In this document: positions 1 to 7,316 of the stretch, piece by piece
Layout: every line of letters starts with the position of its first letter
How positions within the stretch are numbered: position 1 is the first letter of the stretch
Source of the DNA: Marinococcus sp. PL1-022
GTDB taxonomy: Bacteria; Bacillota; Bacilli; Bacillales; Marinococcaceae
Assembly (NCBI RefSeq): GCF_033845285.1
Contig: NZ_JAWXCX010000001.1
Location: forward strand, 2,681,495 to 2,745,494
Direction of reading: 5' to 3'
Length of the DNA: 64,000 nt
The notes under the pieces: generated by a model
The model's input: the letters and a program-made list of their open reading frames with translations, nothing else
What the model was told of the DNA's origin: nothing
Database searches by the model: none
Made by a program: the position numbers and the translations under genes

Positions 1-199
1 CATAGCCGTCTGTCATAAGCACATACTCGATATTTTCCTCTGCGAAAAATGTATTCATGGCCTGAATGCTTTCCCTTCCCGCTTCCATGCCGGTACGCAC
101 AACCACGTTTTCGTATCCCTGCTTTAACAGGTAGTGATAAATGGCGCTGCCTGCCCTCTCCTGATGATTGGTTACGTAAATTTTCGCCTGTTTATCCAA
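1..199 (-). CDS. NAD-dependent epimerase-like protein (GDP-fucose synthase-like N-terminus), partial
   Basis: The gene runs off the left edge; 66 codons are visible, read leftward from a TTG start (197-199) with AAAGGAGG about eight bases upstream. The N-terminus follows the pattern of GDP-L-fucose synthase (WcaG/Fcl): MDKQAKIYV, then AGSAIYHYL, then an FFAEENIEYV stretch matching the family's FFAxExPxYV. In that family the first segment continues as GHRGxVGSA, the NAD(P)-binding glycine loop. Here the residues are NHQERAGSA, so two of the three glycines are missing. It sits 15 bases after the winged-helix gene and probably shares its operon. Either a diverged Rossmann protein that no longer binds NADP normally, or a decaying gene. 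The homology is by eye and the rest of the protein is not visible. Confidence 0.5.
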   Translation of the reverse strand, partial: MDKQAKIYVTNHQERAGSAIYHYLLKQGYENVVVRTGMEAGRESIQAMNTFFAEENIEYVLMTDGY

Positions 200-214
200 C
201 CCGGCGGCCTCCTT

Positions 215-709
215 TTATGAAACCTTTTCTTTTTGCCTGCCTACGCTTATCAGCACCTGCTCAATATGGTTCAGCATGGAAGTCGTTGCGAACGTCACTG
301 TCGTCCCCTCTCCGAGATAAAACTGTTTCCCCCAGTGCGGAGAGTTTTCCTCCACTTCAATCACGTATTCCACCGGCGAGCTCCGTTTCGGATCAGGCGT
401 AATGTAGATGGTCTTCCAGTCAATTCCCTTCAGCTTCTCATGCAGCTCGTCCCAGTATAAGTACTGTTTAATGAGCGACTCCATCTGCAGGTGCAGGTAG
501 TAATCTTTATTGATTTTATAGTAGCGTCGGTTTTTGACCCAGCGGTCGGTAATTAAATTCATATCATACAGCCGCCGAAGCTCGAGGCGGATCGCATTTG
601 TTGACTCCTTGCATTCGCGCACGAGCTCACGCAGATACGTTTCTTCCTCTGTCAGATAAAACTTCATTACGAGCCGCAGTCTTGTTTTGGATGTTACTAG
701 CTGGTGCAA
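215..709 (-). CDS. ArsR-like winged-helix protein of polysaccharide loci
   Basis: About 164 residues. The first 80 form a winged helix-turn-helix: LVTSKTRLRLVMKFYL, a recognition region around ECKESTNAIRLELRRLYD, then a wing with KNRRYYKINKDY. Similar ArsR-like domains (SKTRxxLLxKFF ... ESTNAIRxEL) are found beside nucleotide-sugar epimerase genes in exopolysaccharide clusters, which fits the epimerase-like gene just downstream. The C-terminal half (TPDPKRSSPVEYVIEVEE and beyond) resembles nothing I recognise. Start choice: TTG at 707-709 has AGGGGGAG six bases upstream; the ATG at 713-715 abuts that same site, and a longer TTG start at 739 has no ribosome site. Likely a local regulator of surface-polysaccharide genes; the target is unknown. 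Confidence 0.6.
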   Translation of the reverse strand: MHQLVTSKTRLRLVMKFYLTEEETYLRELVRECKESTNAIRLELRRLYDMNLITDRWVKNRRYYKINKDYYLHLQMESLIKQYLYWDELHEKLKGIDWKTIYITPDPKRSSPVEYVIEVEENSPHWGKQFYLGEGTTVTFATTSMLNHIEQVLISVGRQKEKVS

Positions 710-766
710 AACCATCTCCCCCTTCAGTCCCCTCGTCAATACGGATTATGTTCTTTGCCGGCGCTA

Positions 767-1501
767 TTACAGCGTCAGTGCCGGCGGTGTGACCCTTCCC
801 CCTTCCAGCAGCAGATGCGTATTTTTCTGCATCCGCTCCCATTCATCGAGCCGGTTCATCCGGACAAACTGCCGATGCATCTGATCCAGGCAGAATGGCT
901 CGTCATATGCACTGCAGGCGTTCGATGCCACAAAATGCACGAGCCGCTTTTTCAGAAAATATTTCGCCCAGCGCCGGTCGGTTCTTCCGTCACGGCCGAG
1001 CAGTGCTCCCGCACTGAGCTGCACGGCTGCTCCTTCATTCACAAGCGTCTCAAGCCCCCCGCGCTTCTTCTGAAACATCTGCAGCCGCTCCGGCGATGAA
1101 AGAATGGGAATGAACCCGTGATTGTAAAGTTTTTTGAGCATCTGCCGGACGTATAAAAAGCTGTGGGTTTCATTCATATGAACGAGTACATAATTGGTAT
1201 GCTCCAGCGGCAGAATCCTTTTTCTTTCCAAATCGATTTCCATTCCACCGTAAAGGGTGATTTCCTGACCCGAGCGGACGCGGACCGGAATCCGTGCTTT
1301 CAGGAGCTGAAAATTCAGAAATTTTACCGCCTCTGTTACGAAAACGGCCCCGAAATCATACGACGGATACCGGTATCCAGGCGTTGCGTAAATAATGCTG
1401 ACGCCGGCGGCCGCTGCCTGCCTGGCCATTTCCAGGCTTTCCTTCATCGTATTTGGTCCGTGGTCAAAGCCGGGAAGAATATGGGCATGCATCTCAATCA
1501 T
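767..1501 (-). CDS. CpsB/YwqE-family PHP protein lacking several metal ligands (probable pseudophosphatase)
   Basis: At 244 residues it is close to YwqE/CpsB length, and starts at ATG after AAAGAGGTGA. CpsB enzymes are manganese-dependent tyrosine phosphatases that dephosphorylate the BY-kinase CpsD. Family order is preserved but ligands are not: HSHILPGIDDG is MHAHILPGFDHG (first two His kept, one Asp lost); TPHH is TPGY; GQE is kept; HPER is SPER; SDAH is SNAC. Four of the usual metal-site residues are therefore substituted, so catalysis is unlikely. Compare the intact paralogue at 24926-25693, which keeps every motif, and the more degenerate one at 36491-37270. It is divergent from a histidine kinase and upstream of two surface-polysaccharide-type genes. 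A regulatory or scaffolding role is inferred. Confidence 0.8.
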   Translation of the reverse strand: MIEMHAHILPGFDHGPNTMKESLEMARQAAAAGVSIIYATPGYRYPSYDFGAVFVTEAVKFLNFQLLKARIPVRVRSGQEITLYGGMEIDLERKRILPLEHTNYVLVHMNETHSFLYVRQMLKKLYNHGFIPILSSPERLQMFQKKRGGLETLVNEGAAVQLSAGALLGRDGRTDRRWAKYFLKKRLVHFVASNACSAYDEPFCLDQMHRQFVRMNRLDEWERMQKNTHLLLEGGRVTPPALTL

Positions 1502-1585
1502 GTACTCACCTCTTTCATCCCGAGTAAGGAAAATGTCCTACTTTATATTTTTTAGAATATTTTGCCTGTTGCCGTTTCTTTTATA

Positions 1586-1652
1586 TTAATAGTCCAGTAT
1601 AATTATTAATAGTAATTACCTAGTCATTAATAATCACACAAATGTTAATAGT
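1586..1652. promoter_or_regulatory. Four phased TTAATAGT direct repeats in a divergent promoter region
   Basis: Direct repeats: TTAATAGT at 1586-1593, 1606-1613 and 1645-1652, and TTAATAAT at 1627-1634. Start-to-start distances are 20, 21 and 18 bases, close to two helical turns. The block lies between the divergent CpsB-like gene (ends at 1501) and the histidine kinase (starts at 1720). Phased direct repeats are typical binding sites for a response regulator, so the adjacent NarL-type regulator is the obvious candidate. The repeats are observed; the binding protein is inferred. Confidence 0.55.
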
Positions 1653-1719
1653 CATATGACCTTTTCTAGGAAGATGGGACCCCGCGCGGGATTACCCCGG
1701 CGAAAGGGAGTGGATCTGA

Positions 1720-2892
1720 ATGAACCGCCGCCAGCGAATCTTCATGTATACGATCCAATTCATAGCCATCATCGCAGCCGGACTGTTCGTATACATGGAG
1801 TCGCCGGACGAGCGGTGGCTTGCCGCAGGCCTTTGCTGGGTATTTGGTATTATTCAGATGATCCGGCTCATGCTTTTATCCATACCACTTGCCCGCTTTT
1901 CCTCGGTGATGGTTATCTGCCTCCAGTTCCTCATTGCCTGGGTGGTTCAGGCCATTGCCGGCGGGTTTGTGCCCCAGACACTATTTTTCGTTCTGATTGC
2001 CGAGCTCGGGTACCGGGCGCCTCGGCGCTTCAGCTTTCCGTTCATGCTTCTCTGCTTTGCGGGATTTGCGAGCGCTTCGGCGGTTCACGAAGGGGCTATA
2101 ACTGCTTCGGCACTCCTCTTTGTGCTTCCGCGTTCCATTGAATATGTACTGTTCTGGGGGTTCAGCTATCTGGCCAAGCGCTCCAACGAACAGCGCAATG
2201 AGCTGCAGCGGGCCTACGACCGGCTCCGGCTGTATCACCGGGAGATGGAGGATAGATCCATTATGCAGGAGCGGCTGAAGCTCTCCCGGGACATTCATGA
2301 CAGCGCCGGTCATTATTTAACCACCTCCATGATGGCGCTTGAAACAGCCAAACGGCTGCTCGAAAAAGGCGAGGTTGAAAAAGCCCGCACCCAGCTGCAG
2401 ACGTCCAAGCATCAGGTGCAGGAGACCATGAAGGAAATCCGGAAAACGGCGCATTCCATGGCGCACACCGTTGGCTTCATCGATCTTCCGGCTGCGCTGG
2501 AGGGTCTTCTCGTCTCCACCCGCGACACCTCGGACGTAAGGATCGAGTGGGAATTTGATGAGCCGCTGCCCCTTTTGCGTTCGGAGCAGGAGATGCTTTT
2601 GTACCGGATGCTCCAGGAGGGGCTCACTAACGGCCTCCGCCACGGCGGATGCACGTATTTTTCCTATACATTGTCCGCGAAGGTGCCCGGCCAGCTGATT
2701 GCCCGGCTCGAAGACAACGGGCGCACAGCCGCGAAAAAAGTCAGCTACGGCTTCGGTCTTCGCGGGCTGTCCGCCCGGGCCGAAGAGCTCGGCGGCCTGC
2801 TTCGTTTCGAAGCAATTGCCGGCGACAGAAACGGCATGGCGCTTGAACTGCGCCTGCCGGTGAAGGACCAGAGCCCTTACACCCCGTCATAA
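1720..2892 (+). CDS. NarL-family sensor histidine kinase (HisKA_3)
   Basis: 390 residues. The N-terminal 150 residues contain about five hydrophobic membrane segments with very short loops, so sensing is probably within the membrane, as in DesK- or LiaS-like kinases. A short coiled coil (about 155-185) leads to the dimerisation and phosphoacceptor motif LSRDIHDSAGH, with the phosphorylated His near residue 193. The C-terminal HATPase_c domain shows the N box EGLTNGLRHG, the D box EDNGR and the G box YGFGLRGLSARAEELGG. It starts at ATG after AAAGGGAG. The response regulator follows 61 bases downstream, so the two form a cognate pair. Stimulus unknown; position next to polysaccharide genes suggests control of the cell surface. 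Confidence 0.9.
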   Translation: MNRRQRIFMYTIQFIAIIAAGLFVYMESPDERWLAAGLCWVFGIIQMIRLMLLSIPLARFSSVMVICLQFLIAWVVQAIAGGFVPQTLFFVLIAELGYRAPRRFSFPFMLLCFAGFASASAVHEGAITASALLFVLPRSIEYVLFWGFSYLAKRSNEQRNELQRAYDRLRLYHREMEDRSIMQERLKLSRDIHDSAGHYLTTSMMALETAKRLLEKGEVEKARTQLQTSKHQVQETMKEIRKTAHSMAHTVGFIDLPAALEGLLVSTRDTSDVRIEWEFDEPLPLLRSEQEMLLYRMLQEGLTNGLRHGGCTYFSYTLSAKVPGQLIARLEDNGRTAAKKVSYGFGLRGLSARAEELGGLLRFEAIAGDRNGMALELRLPVKDQSPYTPS

Positions 2893-2953
2893 TACGAAAC
2901 TGACTATTTATACGCGAAAATCTCAGGGTACGTATAAGAAGGAGGATCTGCAG

Positions 2954-3625
2954 ATGGAAACCGTTCGGATAGGGATTGTCGATGATCATGCCATTGTCCG
3001 GGACGGACTGGCGATGATCATGGAGCTTGAAGAGGATCTGGAAGTGGTAGGCATTGCGCGAAACGGGGCGGAAGCAGAAATGATGCTTACGAATGAGCTT
3101 CCGGACGTGGTGATGCTTGATGTGTACTTAGAGGGCAATAACGGTATTGAATGGCTGCCGGACTTTCAGCTGACATCGCCGCAGACGAAGTTTATTATGC
3201 TCAGCTCCTACGTGGACGCGGAAAATGTCATTCAGGCGCTTGCCAACGGCGCGAAGGGGTTTCTTCTGAAGGACTGGGAAAGCGATGAGCTCGTCCGCTG
3301 CGTGCGCCAGGTGGCCCGCGGCCAGATGGTGCTTCCGACATCTGTCTCGGAGACGCTGAGCGACCAGCTCGCCGCCCGCAACCGCAAGGACGGCGCCCCG
3401 GATTTTCAGGAAACCGAGGACACCACCGGTCTTTCCCTGCAGGACCGGCGGATTATGGATCTGCTGCTCGCAGGCTACTCCAACCAGGAGATTGCGGATA
3501 CGCTGTTTTTAACACTCGGCACCGTTAAAAATTACCTGACCGCCATCTACCGAAAAATTGGCGTCCACAACCGCCGCGAAGCGATTGCCTATTTCCAGCG
3601 GCGGCACAAAGAAACCGGCTCCTAG
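2954..3625 (+). CDS. NarL/LuxR-family response regulator
   Basis: 223 residues. The receiver domain (about 1-120) has the acidic pocket IVDDH, the phosphoacceptor Asp56 in VMLDVYL, a switch Ser in MLSSY and the Lys in LLKDW. The C-terminal LuxR-type helix-turn-helix (about 155-215) reads LSLQDRRIMDLLLAGYSNQE followed by GTVKNYLTAIYRKIGVHNR. Ribosome site AAGGAGG lies before the ATG. It is the partner of the kinase immediately upstream. LuxR-type regulators often bind phased direct repeats, which makes the four TTAATAGT copies at 1586-1652 a plausible target and would give autoregulation plus control of the divergent CpsB-like operon. Confidence 0.92.
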   Translation: METVRIGIVDDHAIVRDGLAMIMELEEDLEVVGIARNGAEAEMMLTNELPDVVMLDVYLEGNNGIEWLPDFQLTSPQTKFIMLSSYVDAENVIQALANGAKGFLLKDWESDELVRCVRQVARGQMVLPTSVSETLSDQLAARNRKDGAPDFQETEDTTGLSLQDRRIMDLLLAGYSNQEIADTLFLTLGTVKNYLTAIYRKIGVHNRREAIAYFQRRHKETGS

Positions 3626-3642
3626 AATTTAGGGGCCGGTTT
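3612..3642 (+). terminator. Hairpin across the response-regulator stop codon
   Basis: AAACCGGCTCCT (3612-3623) pairs with AGGGGCCGGTTT (3631-3642) with one G-U pair and a 7-base loop. No T run follows, so it may be an inefficient terminator or an mRNA 3' stabilising structure. It precedes the small membrane-protein gene. Confidence 0.4.
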
Positions 3643-3659
3643 GAACTGGGAGGAGCATA

Positions 3660-3854
3660 ATGAAAAGGAAATTTTGGATTATCAATATACTTATAGTTTT
3701 CCTCTTTTTACTCACAAACACTATTTTGTATTTATTTTTCGATTTATATCGTTCAGCTTCGATTATTGTCGTCTTAACTATAGCTGCCATCATTTTAAGC
3801 ATTCTCAGCCAATGGAACTACCGGAAGCACTATAAACATACAACACGGCAATGA
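3660..3854 (+). CDS. Small membrane protein
   Basis: 64 residues, ATG preceded by GGGAGGAG at good spacing. Sequence begins MKRKFWIINILIVFLFLL and shows two hydrophobic segments (about 5-27 and 33-50) with a basic C-terminal tail (YRKHYKHTTRQ), so probably two transmembrane helices with cytoplasmic ends. No family recognised. It is the last gene before the AT-rich island and is itself clearly richer in A+T than the upstream two-component genes. It could belong to the two-component operon, but the hairpin at 3612-3642 argues for weak coupling. Confidence 0.6.
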   Translation: MKRKFWIINILIVFLFLLTNTILYLFFDLYRSASIIVVLTIAAIILSILSQWNYRKHYKHTTRQ

Positions 3855-4063
3855 TTCTTTTAAAATCGAGTTCGGGCGTCAGCCCGCCGGCTGGATAAAC
3901 TGACAATGGTTTGATTTTTTAGTTGATCTTTAAATAAATGCGGCTCAGCATTTAAATTTTTCTTTCTTAAATTCCTCCTATGTAATCTTTTGTTTATTAG
4001 AACTATGAGTTGAAAATAATCTATAGTACATAATCAGATCACTATTTTTTCATAGGGATACTC

Positions 4064-5446
4064 CTACATTAAAAATATACTAAGAATGACACACACTGCA
4101 AAGCCTACTACAGAAACAATAGTTGCTGATGCAGTCCAGGACTTCAATGTATCCCCTACACTCATACCGAAATAACGGTTGACCATCCAAAAACCTGAAT
4201 CATTAACGTGCGAGGCAACAACAGCGCCAGAAGCGATAATAATAACAAATACAGCCATCATCGGTTCACTAATATTCATTGGGCTTATTACTGGCCCCAC
4301 TATACTTGAAGTAGTAACCATCGCCACTGTTACAGAGCCCACAGCAACCCTTAGTAAAACTGCAGTTAGATACGCAAATAAAATGACCGGAAGATTTATT
4401 TGTTCCATCGTGTCTCCGAGCACATCACCTACACCTGAGGCGACAAGCATTTCACCAAATATTCCTCCCGCACCTGTAATTAAAATAATAATACCCGCAG
4501 GTTCAAGCGATTTCGTTGTAATCTGCTGAATATCTTCTTTCGAATAACCTCGTTTTGTACCAAAAATGTAAAACGTTAATAAAGTAGTTATCGTAAGTGC
4601 GGCATAAGGATGTCCAATGAATACTAACACATTTCTTACAATAGCTCCTTCTTCAAATAAGAACGGGGCCAGAGTGTTTAGCAGCATAAGAATTAAAGGC
4701 AGCATGATAATAGAAAAGACACTGATAAAGCTTGGCAGTTCTTTTTGATTTTCCTTTTCACTATCTCGTTTTTCTAATTCACTAAGTACATCTGGACGTT
4801 CATTCATTGCTTCTGGTACTGGTACGTGAATTCTTTTAGAGATGAAATTCCCAAATATTGGCCCGGCTAAAATCATTGATGGAATTCCGGCAATAAAGCC
4901 AAATAAAATTACCCACCCAAGATCGACTTCGAGAATCGATGCTACAGCAATAGGTCCAGGTGTAGGCGGGATCATGCCATGCGCCACAAGGAGTCCGGCT
5001 AATAAAGGAATACCGAAGTATAACAATGACTTTTTTGTTTTATTTGCTAATGTATACAATATAGGCATAAGTATAACTAACGCGACATCCAGAAATATTG
5101 GTATGGAAATAATGATACCCGCTATGCCGAGCGCCCACGAGGATCTCTTCTCTCCAAACTTATTTATCATCGTTATAGCCAGACGCTCAGCACCGCCCGA
5201 GACTCTCAACACTTCCCCAAACATCGCCCCGAGACCAATGACTATAGCTATAAAAGCTACGGTGTCGCCCATTCCTGTCTCAAAAGTTTCTATAATTTCA
5301 TTGGGACTCATTCCAACAGCTAAACCAACAAGAAAACTTACTAGAATAAGCGCCAAAAATGCTTGCAGTTTCGATTTCATGACGAAGAAAAGTAATAAAA
5401 ATACTCCTAAAATCGCCACAATAATTAACCATGCTGCCTCTCCCAT
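4064..5446 (-). CDS. GntP-family gluconate/sugar-acid:proton symporter
   Basis: 460 residues, about 12 hydrophobic segments, starting at ATG after AGGGAGG. GntP signatures are present: GLGAMFGEVLRVSGGAERLA, IPIFLDVALVILMPI, AHGMIPPTPGPIAVA and, near the end, ASHVNDSGFWMVNRYF. The family imports gluconate and related aldonic or hydroxy acids with protons. It is the last gene of a leftward operon behind the 3-hydroxyacyl-CoA-dehydrogenase-like gene, so the imported acid is probably that enzyme's substrate. Substrate is not readable from the sequence; gluconate itself is unlikely because no gluconate kinase is nearby. AT-rich like its neighbours. Confidence 0.88.
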   Translation of the reverse strand: MGEAAWLIIVAILGVFLLLFFVMKSKLQAFLALILVSFLVGLAVGMSPNEIIETFETGMGDTVAFIAIVIGLGAMFGEVLRVSGGAERLAITMINKFGEKRSSWALGIAGIIISIPIFLDVALVILMPILYTLANKTKKSLLYFGIPLLAGLLVAHGMIPPTPGPIAVASILEVDLGWVILFGFIAGIPSMILAGPIFGNFISKRIHVPVPEAMNERPDVLSELEKRDSEKENQKELPSFISVFSIIMLPLILMLLNTLAPFLFEEGAIVRNVLVFIGHPYAALTITTLLTFYIFGTKRGYSKEDIQQITTKSLEPAGIIILITGAGGIFGEMLVASGVGDVLGDTMEQINLPVILFAYLTAVLLRVAVGSVTVAMVTTSSIVGPVISPMNISEPMMAVFVIIIASGAVVASHVNDSGFWMVNRYFGMSVGDTLKSWTASATIVSVVGFAVCVILSIFLM

Positions 5447-5522
5447 ACGTTAGCCTCCCTAACCATTTATATTATATAGAACCGTTTCCATATAATATAA
5501 ATTGACCTTCTTTTAAATTGGT

Positions 5523-6479
5523 TTACTCTTTATTGTTTTTTTCCTCAATATCTTTCTTCAGCCAGTAAATTAATTCACTTTCACGTTCACTCTCTTTTTG
5601 TGTTACTGATTCAGGAGTCCATTCATAAAACCCTTTGCCAGTTTTCGGCCCGTAATGTCCGTTATCAACTAATTTTTTCATAGTCGGGAAAATATCTTTC
5701 CGGTCACTTAAATCCTCAAAAAGATAGGAGGTAATAGAGGCATTCGTATCCAGTCCTCCCATATCCATTGTCATAAACGGCCCTGTAACACCAAATCGCC
5801 GGCCGATACTGTATCGAATGGCATCATCAATATCTTCCATAGAGGCGATTTCTTGTTCAAGAATATATTGGGCTTCTCTGAAAACCGCATATTGTAAACG
5901 ATTCCCAACGGACCCCAGTACATCTTTTTTTACAAGAATCGGTTTTTTATTCATCGATTCCAGCAATGCCATCGCACGTTCTACCGTTTCGTCTGAGGTA
6001 TGATCGCCACGTACCACTTCTACTAATGGCATCAAATGAGCAGGATTCCAGAAGTGGGTTATAACTGTACGTTTTGTATTTGTTGTTAATTCAGCAATTT
6101 CAGTAGCACTAAGACCTGATGTATTACTGGCTAAAATAGTGTTTTCAGGGCACAATTCGTCTAACTGTTTAAAATAGTTTTGTTTTAGTTCAAGAACTTC
6201 AGGTATTGCTTCGATCACAAATGTAGCTTCCGATACACATTCTTCTATGGAATCAGTAAACGTAATAGCTTTAACAATTCGTTGCTTTTCATCACTATTA
6301 ATTAGTCCGTAATTTTCTAACCCATTTAGTTTCTCATCAAGACTGATTCTGGCGCGTTCAATGTCTGCTTCATCCATGCCCCATATCTTCACATCGAATC
6401 CAGACCACGCAGCCGTTGAAGCTATAGAAGGACCCATGATCCCACAACCGATAATAGATAGGTTTTCTTTATTCATCAT
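5523..6479 (-). CDS. 3-hydroxyacyl-CoA dehydrogenase-family NAD-dependent dehydrogenase
   Basis: 318 residues. Rossmann motif GCGIMGPSIA lies at the N-terminus, followed by the family segments SNTSGL and HFWNPAHLMPLVEVV (catalytic His), and a C-terminal helical domain ending GPKTGKGFYEW. Single-function members of this length outside fatty-acid operons include hydroxy-acid dehydrogenases such as L-gulonate dehydrogenase. Next to a GntP transporter and in a DeoR-regulated sugar island, oxidation of a sugar acid is more likely than beta-oxidation. Start: ATG at 6479 has AGGTG eight bases upstream; the GTG three codons earlier overlaps that site. Exact substrate unknown. Confidence 0.8.
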   Translation of the reverse strand: MMNKENLSIIGCGIMGPSIASTAAWSGFDVKIWGMDEADIERARISLDEKLNGLENYGLINSDEKQRIVKAITFTDSIEECVSEATFVIEAIPEVLELKQNYFKQLDELCPENTILASNTSGLSATEIAELTTNTKRTVITHFWNPAHLMPLVEVVRGDHTSDETVERAMALLESMNKKPILVKKDVLGSVGNRLQYAVFREAQYILEQEIASMEDIDDAIRYSIGRRFGVTGPFMTMDMGGLDTNASITSYLFEDLSDRKDIFPTMKKLVDNGHYGPKTGKGFYEWTPESVTQKESERESELIYWLKKDIEEKNNKE

Positions 6480-6537
6480 ATAATTCACACCTCATATTAT
6501 TATTTTTTCTTTCTGAAGATAACGCTTACATAAACTT

Positions 6538-6848
6538 CTAATCTTTATTGATGCTCTTTAGTATTTTCATTCCTTTTTGAGATACCATTTCTTCAGTTGA
6601 TTTCATTCTTCTTTCTGCGGCTTCTTTAGCTTGCCCGAGCTGTTTTTTCTATCAAAAGGTTGTCGTCATTTAAAACCTCCTTAATGGAAAATAGGACGTC
6701 CATCATTGTTTTATCTCCAGGGGCCGTCATGCTAATTAACGGATATTGAAGCTGCTTCACTCCCTTTCGTTAAATAGGAATGCGCTTTCAAATAATCGTT
6801 TATCAATTTATCAACAACTTCATCCCGGTCGTTGATAAGCTTTTTCAT
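6538..6848 (-). pseudogene. Fused remnants of dhaK (N-terminus) and dhaL (C-terminal part)
   Basis: A good ribosome site (AGGAGG) and ATG (6846-6848) open a reading frame of 38 codons: MKKLINDRDEVVDKL, then NDYLKAHSYLTKG, which matches the N-terminus of the intact dhaK at 17860-18864, not that of the nearer copy at 8646. It stops at TAG 6732-6734. Immediately downstream the sequence switches to dhaL: APGDKTMMDVLFS (compare EPGDKTMMDVLYP in the intact dhaL), then, after a stop and frameshift, EEMVSQKG. The frame ends at 6538-6540. A deletion evidently joined the start of dhaK to the back half of dhaL, removing both catalytic cores. It marks an older copy of the dhaK-dhaL pair upstream of the dehydrogenase-transporter operon. 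Confidence 0.85.
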
Positions 6849-7112
6849 ATATGTACCTCCTGCTTATTACGGTATCTCGATATTCTTTTTTTAGATCTTA
6901 TGTTTAAAATCTTTTCTGGTACGTGTGCCTAAGTACATTCAGACATTTTTTAGGCTGTTAATTAATTATTTCTATCCTCAGATTTATACTTAAAAATCGA
7001 ATAAATGAAATATTTTTAATTTTTGTTTCAAGTTATAAACAATAAAATAGCTTTTGTAGCTAATATCATTTTCTTTTCTTATTTTTCGATTACCTACATT
7101 TTTGCACCTTTT

Positions 7113-7126
7113 TTTTCGTGTGTCAA
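7113..7126 (-). promoter_or_regulatory. Island operator motif, copy 1
   Basis: TTTTCGTGTGTCAA matches 13 of 14 bases of the motif TTTTCGTTTGTCAA found between dhaK and rpiB (9698-9711); a related copy lies upstream of the second rpiB (19387-19400). DeoR-family operators often contain TTTCGTTT-like repeats. Binding by the local DeoR proteins is inferred. Confidence 0.5.
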
Positions 7127-7227
7127 TTTAAAATTTTTGTTTTCTTTAAAAATAAAAGAATATGAAAACAAATGAAATAAATATGCTGAATTTACGCTTA
7201 AATATTTAATGATTTATTGCAGGAACA

Positions 7228-7274
7228 TTTAAGCGGCCTGATCCCGATAGAGTACCGGAATCAAGCCGCTTAAA
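7228..7274. repeat. 15-bp inverted repeat downstream of deoR
   Basis: TTTAAGCGGCCTGAT (7228-7242) pairs with ATCAAGCCGCTTAAA (7260-7274), with one G-U pair if transcribed. The position just past the deoR stop suggests transcription termination, but neither strand has a T run, so it is an atypical terminator or a protein-binding site. Confidence 0.45.
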
Positions 7275-7316
7275 CATTTCAATTAATCTCATTGTCTTCC
7301 TTATGGGATCAGTTCG

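Larger units (their letters stand above)
6849..7316. other. AT-rich intergenic region with promoter for the leftward operon
   Basis: No gene is visible. It holds a 15-bp inverted repeat (7228-7274) after deoR and one copy of the island's 14-bp operator-like motif (7113-7126). The motif contains TGTCAA, which on the minus strand gives a TTGACA -35 box, but the matching -10 (AAAAAT) is poor. Transcription of the transporter operon presumably starts here. Confidence 0.5.

Noticed and set aside
3641-3835. Alternative 64-codon frame overlapping the small membrane protein
   Set aside because: Its start lies inside the GGGAGGAG ribosome site of the frame at 3660, and its product shows no consistent hydrophobic pattern.
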